A stretch of DNA of 13,589 nucleotides, taken from positions 1,707-15,295 of the forward strand of contig LSSL01001867.1 of the NCBI GenBank assembly GCA_001953115.1, read 5' to 3'. The stretch comes from Smittium mucronatum (lineage: Eukaryota; Kickxellomycota; Harpellomycetes; Harpellales; Legeriomycetaceae). Numbering within the stretch: the stretch's first letter is position 1; each line of letters opens with the position of its first letter. This document shows positions 1 through 9,928 of this stretch, in pieces. The position numbers were made by a program, and so were the translations under genes. The notes beneath the pieces were generated by a model. The model had not been told where the DNA came from. It searched no databases and was given only the letters and a program-made list of their open reading frames with translations.

Positions 1-804
1 TGGAATATCAATACTTAAATGATTGTATTTTTTGGAATCCAAAATAACTAAATTTTAAGTCTGAAGAATCTTTTAACAATAATTATAATTTTTTGGGTCA
101 GTTTGACGCAATTATAGGTTTAATATTCAGATTAATTGTTTTTTTCTAAATAATAATAGATTCTAAAAATCTAGAAACTTTGGATTATACTAAAAAGGGG
201 GTCGTAATTCACAGAAAATAAACAAAAAAATCAAAAAAATCATTTCACAAACCGGAAAAATCAACAAAATTGAACCAGCTAAAAGTGATTTTGGAATAAA
301 ATAGAGTTTTTAAAAAAATATCGGTTTACTCAAGCTTTAATTTCATAAAATTCTCATCCTAATTTTTTTACATTATATCCCATTATGATAATCTAATTTT
401 CTAAATAAATACTGAATGGAAATTGATTCAAGAAGAATAAAAAAAATATGACCAAAAATAGAAATAATGAGACCAATATCACTATTTTTTGTGATAAAAT
501 AAACTTGAACAATACTAATTCTAACTATGGATGTAGAAAAAAAATCTTCAAAAAGAAAATTGGATAAATTTATAAATGATCATCTTATCCGAAGCTAGAG
601 ATTTAAACATCGGAATTATCCAAAAAAAAAACTATAAAAATAGTAATATTTATCGATTAAGAATTTATTTTTTTCTTTTTTTTTTTGAAAAATTTATTAA
701 TTTTATATTCTATAAAAGAAAAACTCTAAAATACATTATTAAATTTCATATACAGAACAATAATTTAATTTTTAAATATAACTAATAATGTCTACACTTT
801 AATA
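1..804. other. AT-rich stretch, no supported gene
   Basis: I see no convincing gene. A short ATG frame at 527-598 has 23 codons and is rich in Lys and Arg; it ends at a TAG and stays open for 12 more codons to a TAA at 635. A 69-codon frame at 576-785 overlaps it and is mostly Phe, Ile, Lys and Asn, as poly-A/T DNA yields by chance. Minor structures are a 7-bp perfect inverted repeat with a one-base centre at 30-44 (TTTTGGA/TCCAAAA) and a run of five G at 197-201, unusual here. No promoter or RNA gene was recognised. Confidence 0.5.
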
Positions 805-1173
805 TTATTGTAAAAAAAAACTTATTAATATTTTTGAATCTGTTTTATGATTATTGTAAAATTTCAATGTAGGGAAGAGGGTGGGGGGATCTAATAGACT
901 TTTTTTAGCTTCAAATGAAATAAAAATACGTAAATTGTCCTGAAAAGAGTAAATATTTATATTTTCACCCATTAACATAGAGAATTTGATCATTTTAGTT
1001 CAGGATATATATCATCCATCGCGAAAATTATGATAATTTAGTAGGGCTGTATTGAAGGTCGAAAATCTGCAAATAAATTTGAAAAAAACCATAAGAAATA
1101 TCTTTCACTTGGAATAAAAATATGAAACTTTTAAATGTTTTATTTTTTTAATATTTCTTTCGGAAAAAAAATT
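805..1173 (-). pseudogene. Decayed coding remnant, unknown product, broken only by TGA
   Basis: On the minus strand one frame runs from 1173 to the stop at 805-807. Its 122 codons contain no TAA or TAG and three TGA. An ATG lies at 1092, and the stop-free end is a 62-codon frame starting at 993. The translation has mixed composition, for example SFQDNLRIFISFEAKKSLL followed by DPPTLFPTLKF, quite unlike the Lys/Asn/Ile/Phe noise around it. Local G+C over 861-1080 is about 29%. No Shine-Dalgarno sequence is clear before 1092. The TGA codons would be Trp if they arose from TGG or if the organism reads TGA as Trp; either gives about 95 residues from 1092. I do not recognise the family. The observation is the long frame; calling it a pseudogene is inference, and chance is not fully excluded. 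Confidence 0.35.
872..888 (+). repeat. G-rich tract (G3, G3, G6)
   Basis: Three G runs fall within 17 bases: 872-874, 879-881 and 883-888, the last being six G. In DNA averaging below 20% G+C this is strongly out of place. On the minus strand it forms Pro-Pro and neighbouring codons in the 805-1173 reading frame, so it may simply be preserved coding sequence. It could form a G-quadruplex only if the G6 run is split, so that idea is weak. Confidence 0.6.
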
Positions 1174-4100
1174 TTACTGAAGAAAAATATTTCAATTAAT
1201 ATGTTAATTTAAGAATCATAAGCTTTATAGAACACTTTTCTTTTTAAATAATGATGATTTTTAGAATGATAAATAATGATTTTTAATACAAAAATTCAAT
1301 TTTAATCTATGATAATACGTCTGTTTAGGATAAGTAAATTAAAAAGTTTTAGTTTTTATTATTTCAAATCATCTTAAAAATTTTAATATAATAAAGTATA
1401 TTTTATTTTGTTTATTTTTAAATTTATGAGAAATTTTAAACTTTTTAATTTTGCACAATTTATAAAGGTTAAAATAAAATAATGAAAGTAAAACATATAT
1501 GAAAAACTAATAAAAATCATAAAAATACACATTTAAGTTAATTAAATTCCACATTATATGTCTTTTACAAAAACATTTATATTAGTTTAACTTTTTTTGT
1601 CCCTGTCAATTACGGGTTTTATCGATTATAAATTTAAATAAATTATTATTACTCTAAAAATTAAACTTAATTTTTTCTAATAATACTTCTCATATAATTA
1701 TGGATGAAGTTATTTTACAATTCAATTAATGCTCCTTTGATTTTATGTAAGTCATATATCGAGATTTAAGTGGTGAAATATAAAGTTTTATGATTAAAAA
1801 ATAATCTAAATTTAATAATATAGTAACTAAGAATCAAGTTATTCTACACAATGGCTAAATTTTTAGGTTTTCGTCTCAAAAAAATTTTAATTGTATTTTT
1901 CCTACCTCTACCTTCCAATAAATTTATAAAAAATTAGTAAATTTAATATCATTTAATTTAAAATTCAAAAAATACCGCACAAAGAAAAGAATAAGGATAA
2001 ACAGTTTATTTTATTAGATATAAAAAATGAACAAAAGTATTAAATTATCAAAAAAAAGCTATAAAGAATTTTTAAATAACAAAATGATTTTGATTACTTG
2101 AAAGAAATAATTTTTTTATGAAAAAAAGCAAAATTTAGCAAACTTATTTACAGTGAATTCCAAAAATTATAGAAATTTTTTGATTTTTTCAAATTTAAAA
2201 TCTCTTATAATTTTATTTTTGATGAATTTTCAGTCAATCTATAAAAATAAACTTATATTTAAATGCAAAAATATATTAATCAAATACTAAAATATTCTGC
2301 TAAACTTGGCTTAATAGTTTAATTATGAATCAAAGTCGCGAAAAAACCATGTTTGACTTTTTTGATTTTGTTTTTTTTTAAATAAATAATTTTATTGAAG
2401 ATAAAATTATATAAATTCTAATTCCAATAATTTATCATGATTCTAAGATAATTTCGAGTTAAAAGGGTATAAACCCTATTTTTAAAGCTAATAAAATTCT
2501 TATCGAAATAGTAAATTAATGAAAAAAAATCATCTTCATATAAAATTATTTTCTTATAGATTTATTAAATAAGGGTTTAATTTTTTAATAAAGGGTAATG
2601 AAAGAAACAATCAATTATATAAATTAAATATCTTCAGATAGATTATTCTAATTTTGATATTTTTTTTTTGATTCTTAATATCGCTTATTCTAGTATTTAT
2701 TTGATCTTTTTTTAGTTAAATTTTCCTCTGATTTGGAAATTTAAAATTATAAATTATTTATTTATAAAGCTATTGAAAATATCTTGATCAAACACGTATG
2801 GTTAAATAGAATACTTGGAAATTTTTTGAAGATAATTTACCTGAATTTTTTTTACAAGTTTTGTTTTTTTTTCAAACTGTGAAGTAAATATCCTGATTTA
2901 TTATATAAAATTCATTTCTGTGCTATTGCATCAATAATTTTATGATTTTTCATTTATAATAATGTATTTAATCATAGTATATACATATTTAATAATAATA
3001 CACACACACTTAATAAAAACATTATAAAAGGACTATTTTTTTATTTATTAAGCCGCTCTCTTGATTAGAAACGTTGTTTTTGTTAAATAGCTAATTTTAT
3101 TGTCAAAAGGTAGATAATATCAAACTAATCAAATCTTTGATTTGAGTTTTAAATGATATAAAAAAATTTTGATTTTTTTTTGCATGTATCTAAATTATAA
3201 ATTAAAAAATAGTTGGATAAATAATTGCTAATTTTTTTTGAATATAAAAAAGTTCGAAATAGGCATTGCAAAAGTTAAGAATATTATAACTTATAAAACT
3301 CTGATAAGATCTTGAAACTTCCGATATTTTCCAATATATCATATTATTGAAAAATTTTCAACTACAGATATTATTATAAATACGTCAGAATCCTATATCT
3401 TTTTAAAAAATTTATTTTCTTGGCTTTTAGCAACTTTTATAAAAATTAAGTGATATATTAGGGAATAATTATGATTAGTATATTTTCATGCATAAATATG
3501 ATAATTTAATATGCAATTTATTATCAATTCTACAAGTCAGTATCTTTTACAAAAAATTTTAATCAAAATAATTTATTAAATTTTTATTAATTAAACTAAT
3601 TTTAGTTTTCAGTATTTACATATATATTGTATATCGTTGACAAATTTTTAATCCCAATAAATTTCAAAAAAGAAATATAAACCAAAAAATTAGTTTTTTT
3701 TTCAATCACTAAAAAATATAAAACCTCATTAAAATCTCAAAATATGTTATTTTTATAGATTTCAGTTGATTAAAATGAATAATTTCCATAAGTATAGTTA
3801 AAATATAATTTAGACAGAAATTTGATATTAGTATAGTTTTAGCATAAATATTTACTATTTCGATGATTTCATTCAACTCAGATGAATAAATTATAAATTA
3901 TAAGTATAGCTCCCTAATTTTATACAGAATATCAAATTTATTTAGGGAAAAATAAAAAAAATAAAAGTTTGGTTTTTTGAAAAAATATTATGTTATTAAT
4001 AGTAGTTGCAATGAATTTATTTTTAGTATTTCTTCATAAAAAATAGAAAATAGAGCTAATAACCACATGAGATGCCCCAATTTTTTTACTTAAATATGTC

Positions 4101-5722
4101 TTTTTTATTCTTATAATGTTAAAAATATATTTAATATTATTTTATGAAGGAAATAACTTTAAAAATACTTATTTTTTATTTTATTTTTATTATTTTTCAT
4201 GCACGTTAGTTGTATATTTTCTCTTTCACTTATATAAAAATAAATTAGTAACTATATTTCCATTATTTAATCTAATTAACCATCAAAGAATTAAATGATT
4301 TTCTGACATCAAAAACTCAAATTAAAACCTTGATTAATTTGATCCCGTTATATTTTGAATAATTTTATATATTTTTACCAAAGAAAAACCATATTCCATT
4401 TTTCGAAATCAAAAATAATTCCATGTTTTTTTCTATTTTTTAAGATCTGAACATTTTTAAAATTAATTCTTTATTTTTCTCTTTATTTGAATTCCTTTCG
4501 CAACAAGACTTTCTGTATTTTGAAAATTAGCATTTTTTTTTGAAAAAAGTAGCAATAATAGCCTTATTTTATTTTTAAATATATATATATGACAATTTTA
4601 AATTTTTTAGTTATATCTACCTAGCTTATTAGTTATCTTTTTAAAGTTGATAGGATTTTTTTGATTTTGTCTAGGAATAAATCTACATAGAATTTTGTAA
4701 ATGGGAATAAAAAGTCAGCTGGGCTGATTACTGTTTCAATAAAAAATTTTATAAGTAAAACTGAATAATATAATAATAAAAATATTTTTCAACTAAAAAA
4801 TCAGAATTTTTAAATATAATTATTGTAAAAATTAAATAATTAGATAATAAAAGATATCTATTTTTTATCTATTTGTTCATATGAATCAGAACTTTACTCA
4901 AGATAATATTATTAGATCACTTTAATTAAAATATTTTTGATATTTGATAAATGAGCTAAAATTTTTGTAAAATTTATTACTCTCATTGTTTAAAAGTGTA
5001 AAAAAAAGACGTAAAGTTTTTTCCATTAATAAATTCTAAATTTTCAAAAAATATATTTCAAAATTTAGCTGAGGCAAAATTTAAACTTTTTGGGAAAAAA
5101 GATTGAACGGCAATATAAATGCTAAACTCCTCCAATTTAAAATATAAATTAGGTCACAAAATGAAGATTTTAATCAAAGATAATTCAAAAAATTATTCGC
5201 AAAAAATTTTATGCCGCAAAAATAAAAAATCTTTGGGTTAAGATTTCATGGTAAAAATATACAGCTATAAAATTCTCTGAAGTATGATATAAATACCCAA
5301 AAATTATAAGGAGCTTTGAGATTCTTCACTACCCAAAGCAAAACTTAAATAATAGTGTTAAAAAAATTTCATAATAAATACAGCATCTATATAAAATAAA
5401 ACATTTAATATTTAATATTGGATTATTTATAACCACCAAACATATTTCCGCATTATTGATTAAATTAAAGAGAATTGAAGCGCATTTATTATTTAAAAAA
5501 CAATTTTTCTGAGGGAAAATTTTGGAATAACTTAATGGTGGAATATTAAAAAAAGAAGGATTTAATCTGAAGTTACTTTTATTTTACGGATATTTAATTT
5601 TTATATCTTATAAAAAAAAGATGATACTATTCTATTTGCAAAAATCTTATTAAATGGACTCCGAAATTTGATAATCTTAAAAAAATATTTAAAATAGCGA
5701 ATAAAAAAAATTCATTTATATC
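1174..5722. other. 4.5-kb AT-rich desert without recognisable genes
   Basis: Nothing here supports a gene. Poly-A and poly-T runs of six to nine bases are common and stops occur in all six frames at roughly the density expected from composition. The only ATG frame above 60 codons (4116-4298) is mostly Phe, Tyr, Leu, Ile and Asn. Simple features are (AT)6 at 4579-4590 and a hairpin at 4713-4729. Small less AT-rich patches, such as near 3050-3075, 4485-4515 and 5290-5335, are too short or too broken to read. It may be very old decayed coding sequence or ordinary intergenic DNA; I cannot tell which. Confidence 0.55.
4713..4729. other. Small hairpin, no terminator tail
   Basis: AGTCAGC and GCTGATT form a 7-bp stem with one G-T pair around a TGG loop. 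It is more GC-rich than its surroundings. No T-run follows directly on either strand, so a Rho-independent terminator is unlikely. No adjacent gene gives it a role. Confidence 0.35.
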
Positions 5723-6118
5723 CTATTTATGGATTTGCAAATTTTGATTTTTATATAAAATTATTTTATCCTCAGAATTAAATGACTCATTAACTTTATC
5801 ACATATATCTATAGTCTCAAACGGGTTATTAATAGTCTGTTACATTTTTCTTATAACTAAGTCAGAATGTTGTAAAAAAATTTAGTAGGTTTGATCCTGA
5901 AATTTTAATTTCAGAATATCCTTCTTCCATAGCAATTGCAGTAGCAGGGTTTATGATAAAAATATTTCTAATTTTTGCTAATGTCTCAGTTTGTAGAAAT
6001 GTGACTAAGGAACTTAGATATTTATCATAATTTAAAATAGGATTAGTTGAAGTCATACTTTTTTGACGTTATCAATATCAGAGAAGTATAATATTATTAA
6101 AGCCGATCTATGAAAAAG
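5723..6118 (-). pseudogene. Frameshifted coding remnant, unknown product
   Basis: The core is a 64-codon ATG frame, 6056 down to 5862, that reads like real protein and includes NPATAIAMEEGYSEIKISG. Just before it another minus frame is open from 6118 to 6056 (ending FSDIDNVKKV) and overlaps the ATG. After it a third frame carries QHSDLVIRKM, a TAA at 5842-5840, then 38 open codons (including NPFETIDICDKVNESFNSED) to a TAG at 5725-5723. Local G+C over 5881-6060 is about 27%. Three adjoining open pieces in different frames on one strand fit a gene broken by two indels and one nonsense change. No family is recognised and no ribosome binding site is visible. If only the 64-codon piece is real, it would be a small hypothetical protein. 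Confidence 0.4.
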
Positions 6119-6423
6119 CTAATTTTTTCAAGCTTATTAAATAATTTGGAATTTATTTATCAAAAAAGCTATTTAATTAACTCTTATTGGTATCAAGGAT
6201 ATACATTACTTGGTATTAGTACGAAAAGCTTGCTTATAGGTTTAAACTTACACTTAAAATCACATATTAGAATAATTCAGATAAACTAAAATTTATTTAA
6301 ATATCAAAATTTGTTGTTCTAAATATTTCAGTTGTATTTTTTTCAAATCTTATAATATAAAAACACGACAAAAGGGATTAATCATCCTCTAAAAAGAATT
6401 ATATTATGTAATCAAATATATAA

Positions 6424-6663
6424 ATGGGATCTCAAAAAAAAAATGTGACTTTCAAGGGTTTAGATAGTAAAATTTTTTTATCAAAAAGAAAAATAAATTT
6501 CAGTTATATACCCCAGTCTCCGGAGATACAGGACTTTGCACAAAGATATAATTATAATTAAAGTTTAAGAAAATATGAATGATTTAAAGTACATATTTTT
6601 TTTATGCTTTGTATGTATTATAAAATAATGAATGCAACCACATATATCATAATATTTAAATAA
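6424..6663 (+). pseudogene. Coding remnant with 45-codon intact start, unknown product
   Basis: An ATG at 6424, directly after an in-frame TAA, opens 45 codons ending in a TAA at 6559-6561. The translation includes NVTFKGLDSKIFLSKRKINF and YIPQSPEIQDFAQRYN, with Gln, Glu, Asp, Pro and Gly codons that AT noise rarely gives. The patch 6511-6540 is over 50% G+C. After the TAA the same frame stays open, except for one TGA at 6580-6582, to a TAA at 6661-6663, giving 80 codons with two interruptions. It could be an intact 45-residue protein or the decayed start of a longer one. There is no purine-rich ribosome binding site; the bases before the ATG are AT repeats. No family recognised. Confidence 0.3.
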
Positions 6664-7183
6664 AAAAATTCTCTATATCAGTTCATTATAACTATTTTAT
6701 CATCTTCATAAAAGAATGAAGGATTAAAAAAATTAAATAAAAAGATGCTTTTCAGTTTTTCGTAAAAAATCAACTTTTTATTTTTTAATATAAAGATTAA
6801 AAAAAATAATTCCAAAACCAAGTTCTAAAAAAATATATTTTTAAATAGTGTGTTTGAGGGTTTAAAAAATAAAGATTTTTTTTATTTTATCACTTTAGAA
6901 AAACTTGTATCTTTTATGAATATAATTTATTGATTTTATGTTATTAATTTGGAATTAATCAATGAAAATTATAAAACTAAACAATTATTTAAAAAAATTT
7001 ATAAATATGTTGAAACAAATGTCTTTTTTCATAAAACTTTACAAAAAAAATTAACTCAAAATCATTTAAAGCCTAAACTTTTTAGTTATAGCAAAATGAA
7101 ATGAAAATGGTTGAGATTATTAATATAATTTTTTAGGGAATTTATTTAAAATATTTATATACAAGATAAAATAAAAGGAAAAT
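6664..7183. other. AT-rich stretch, nothing recognised
   Basis: No reading frame, RNA gene or structured repeat stands out. Composition is dominated by A and T runs, and no patch comparable to the flanking islands was seen. Confidence 0.5.
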
Positions 7184-7318
7184 ATGATAAAAGGAAAAAT
7201 AATTAGTAAAATTCATCTCACTCTCATCTGTCTCTCAAGAAACTCGGCATATTCTAGAAAATAGTTCAAGGAACGTGTTAAGATTATTCCGACTTTATTT
7301 TTGTTAATACCAGTCTAA
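7184..7318 (+). pseudogene. Possible short coding remnant with ribosome-site-like lead
   Basis: An ATG at 7184 follows AAAGGA at 7174-7179, four bases upstream, the only start in the window with a plausible Shine-Dalgarno-like lead. The frame gives 26 codons (including SKIHLTLICLSRNSAYSRK), a TAG at 7262-7264, then 17 more codons (FKERVKIIPTLFLLIPV) to a TAA at 7316-7318. Local G+C over 7201-7320 is about 31%, well above both flanks. One CAG-to-TAG change would join the two parts. At 43 codons this is weak evidence for a gene, and AAAGGA is easily met by chance in A-rich DNA. Confidence 0.2.
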
Positions 7319-8046
7319 AAAATCTCTAATTTTTAGTCAAAAAATAGTAAATATAAAGATTTAGAATAATTTTGAAAATATTTTGAATATATAAATGCAA
7401 CAGGGGCTATATTTTTTTTAGAAAATGTGATTCAACTTTGCTCTGATGGAATTTTATAGCTTCTATATTAAAATATAGATATAAAATTCATAAAAGATAA
7501 ATTATGGTTTTATTAATATAAGTTCTAAAAAATAAAGAAAAATGTAAAGTTATTAATGTTTTTTGTCGATTTATTTAGATGAAAACATTATTGATACGAA
7601 AAAATATTTTAGGAATAATTTGCAATAAAAACTATAACCGATGTATTTTCAATTATTTCCAAGAGATTATTACGCATATGAGATAAAAAAATAGATTTTC
7701 TTCACTAAATTTAATAAATTAAATGTGGAGGTGGATTTAATTTTTTTTTATTTGTTATACTCTTTAAAAATTAAATGATATTACTGAAAAACTAATATCG
7801 TATGTGAGTTATAATCTGAGAGGTTATTAATAGGTCAAAAAATGTTGAAGATTCAAATTTGAGGATTAAAGTGTTTTAAGAATTTTTTTTGATTCCAATA
7901 TAATCAGTGGGATTTTTCTCATTTAAAAACTTCAATATTTTATATTAAGACTTAAAATACTTTAGATTATGGTTTTTTTTTGAAAACATATATGATCTCA
8001 AACAATGATTTATTTTAAGACCTTAGTGTGAATAAATTTCCCTCTT
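7319..8046. other. AT-rich stretch, nothing recognised
   Basis: Short open pieces occur near 7396-7480 (beginning MQQGLYFF) but stops interrupt them after a few codons. No RNA gene, terminator or repeat is supported. Confidence 0.5.
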
Positions 8047-8289
8047 ATGGGAAAAAAATTTGAAAGCAAGGTTAATTCCAAATGCAAAAATTATATTTCA
8101 AAAAAAACAGATCTAAAAATACGATTAGAAGATAGGAAAGTAGTCTTTTTATTTTTTTTATATTTTTTCTTGATGGTTTATTTCGAAAATATCTTCAAAT
8201 CATATAAAAATTATAATTTAAAAAAAAGAAAATTTTTTTTCTGTAGATGGTTTTTCAGAGGTAAATTTTTTAAAATATTTATTTCATAA
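8047..8289 (+). CDS. Doubtful small basic membrane protein (80 residues)
   Basis: This is the longest stop-free ATG frame in the window. The first 30 residues are Lys-rich (begins MGKKFESKVNSKCKNYISKK). A strongly hydrophobic stretch near residues 33-47 (VVFLFFLYFFLMVYF) could span a membrane once. The tail is basic and aromatic (LKKRKFFFCRWFFRG). No ribosome binding site precedes the ATG, which follows TTTCCCTCTT. G+C is only about 20% over the frame, lower than in the islands with better coding signal. The Phe, Lys and Tyr richness is what poly-T and poly-A runs encode by accident, and about one frame this long is expected by chance. I recognise no family, and no neighbouring gene supports it. 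Confidence 0.2.
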   Translation: MGKKFESKVNSKCKNYISKKTDLKIRLEDRKVVFLFFLYFFLMVYFENIFKSYKNYNLKKRKFFFCRWFFRGKFFKIFIS

Positions 8290-9110
8290 TCAGGACCCGA
8301 TATAATGTAAAAAAAATTGAAAATTTTTTTAAATAAAATTTATTTATTTTGGATAAATGATTTTTCTTTTTTTATTTATTTCGATCTACATCAAAAGGAT
8401 AGTCTTAATTTACAAATCTCAATATAAAATTAAAAAAATTTACATCTAAAAATCTTATACATTAAAAATTCAGTTCTAATATCTAATATTATACGATATA
8501 TATTTTAAATGAAAGCCATTTTTATTCTTGGAATCCAAAAAGGATAATTTTTTCTAAAAAATAAAATAAAAACGAGTGTCTAATATCAAAATAATAATCT
8601 AATAAAACAAATGGATAAATTTTAGCTGATTTTTCAAACAATCTGTAAAAGGATATTTAATGATAAAAATAAATTTATTAAATTTTCAAAATTTTCTTAT
8701 TTTATAATTGGTAATTCCAAATTTTTTGAGTTAAATTTTAAGAAAATACATGAATTTAATTCATTTTTTTTCAAATTTTCTAAAAAATCAGTATTTGATA
8801 GTTTGAAAAATAAAACAAAACAGCACAACACAACACAACACAACACAACACAAAGATTTTATGAGCTCATGATAATAATTTATTTTTTGAAATTTCCTAA
8901 TAAACATAGATAAATATATATTTCATCATTTTAATTATCAGATAATTTAAACTTATAATTTATTTTACAATGAATTTGATTTAATCTTTTTAAAATTCAT
9001 TGTTTACATATATTTTTTTTTTAAATTATGGAGTTTGTATTTAATCACATAAAAATAGTTCAAAGATATATATAAAAGAATTTAAAAAAAAATTCGAAAA
9101 ATTCATATAA
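8290..9110. other. AT-rich stretch with one microsatellite
   Basis: No gene is supported. The one clear feature is the CACAA repeat listed separately. Otherwise A/T runs dominate and stops are dense in all frames. Confidence 0.5.
8824..8853 (+). repeat. Pentanucleotide microsatellite (CACAA)6
   Basis: Six perfect CACAA units lie head to tail, preceded by an A-rich segment with AAAAC/AAAAT near-repeats. The strand has no G or T across the array, so it is fully asymmetric. It is the only perfect array of a unit longer than three bases that I found. Arrays of this kind arise by replication slippage and are commoner in eukaryotic non-coding DNA than in reduced bacterial genomes. No function is implied. 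Confidence 0.95.
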
Positions 9111-9928
9111 CCTTCACATCTCTATATCTCTAAAAACTCTTTAGTCACTTGGAATTAGTTCAATGGGGTCTATGATTTTCATATTATTTTTTGTATAGGA
9201 GATTTGGAAATACAAATTCCGTCCAAAAACTTTTTTTCTTTATATCAAAATTTTGACCAGAAATGCCAAAGTGGAGTTATCTTAAGTATTGCTTAGACCC
9301 CCCCCCTATAAACAAATGATTTAAAAACCAAATCTAACCAAATTAATTGGTTTAAAAAATATAATTTCCTAAAAAAATTTCCATCAGTACGGTCAAAAAC
9401 TTTTCGATTGTCTGGGAACTGATCGAAATAAATATGGTACAGTAAAAAAGTATAAGATATTTTATCTCTGAAATTGTTATATATAAGTGAGGAAAAAAAA
9501 AATGAAATCTCCTGCAATTATTTTTGAGTTTGCAAGACATTAAAAAGATCAAAATTTTCAAATCTGCACTTTTACATTATTTTTTGAATCAAAGCTCAAA
9601 ATAAGATATACAGTTATGAGGTCACAAAGTTGCATATTATTATTATTGTTAGATCCCGAACCCAACAGTGTATTTTGGAGCCATCAATTTTCTGTTCGCT
9701 TTCTGCCAATGAAATTATGGTTTGGCTGGTTTCATTTTTTTTCGATTATTTTTTATTTATCTTTAGCTCTCTGAAAAACATGTGGGCTTTTTAGTGATGA
9801 TATTTTTTTATATTATATGAGATAGATATGATTTTGAGTTAAAACGTTTGAATTATGAGCTCTTAAGGGGACTTATTTTCCTGTTTAACACCGATTTTAT
9901 CTCAGAATACCCCCTAATCTGTTCATAA
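9111..9928 (+). pseudogene. Multi-frameshift coding remnant, probably membrane protein
   Basis: Three plus-strand pieces follow one another. The first, 9111-9293, has 61 codons with one TAG at 9156-9158, includes IGDLEIQIPSKNFFSLYQNF, and stops at 9294 just before a C9 run. The second, 9544-9771, has 76 codons with no stop at all (ATG at 9616) and includes the aromatic, hydrophobic FSVRFLPMKLWFGWFHFF; it ends at a TGA. The third, 9767-9925, overlaps the end of the second in the next frame, is open but for one TGA, and includes RYDFELKRLNYELLRGLIF. G+C is about 29-30% in 9121-9300 and 9601-9960. I infer one decayed gene with at least two frame changes; the segment 9297-9543 is unreadable. At least one membrane segment near 9700-9770 is likely. 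No family recognised. Whether the first piece belongs to the same gene is uncertain. Confidence 0.4.
9298..9306 (+). repeat. C9 homopolymer
   Basis: Nine consecutive C occur in DNA where C is under 10% of bases. The run begins two bases after the TAG that ends the open frame 9159-9293. G/C homopolymers are prone to slippage, so it could be a phase-variable tract, a site of the frameshift that broke the gene, or an assembly artefact. Confidence 0.85.

Noticed and set aside
32..44. 13-base word TTGGAATCCAAAA repeated at 8528-8540
   Set aside because: Short and AT-rich; shared words of this length are expected in such DNA, and no longer flanking similarity is visible.
576..785. 69-codon plus-strand ATG frame
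   Set aside because: Low-complexity Phe, Ile, Lys and Asn product typical of poly-A/T DNA; overlaps a different frame from 527 that reads slightly better.
4116..4298. 60-codon plus-strand ATG frame
   Set aside because: Very AT-rich, dominated by Phe, Tyr, Leu and Ile; of the length expected by chance, with no start signal or neighbour.
9293..9561. Two overlapping minus-strand frames of 69 and 74 codons
   Set aside because: They lie opposite the plus-strand remnant in the unreadable gap, overlap each other in different frames, and have no start signal. Chance or shadow frames.
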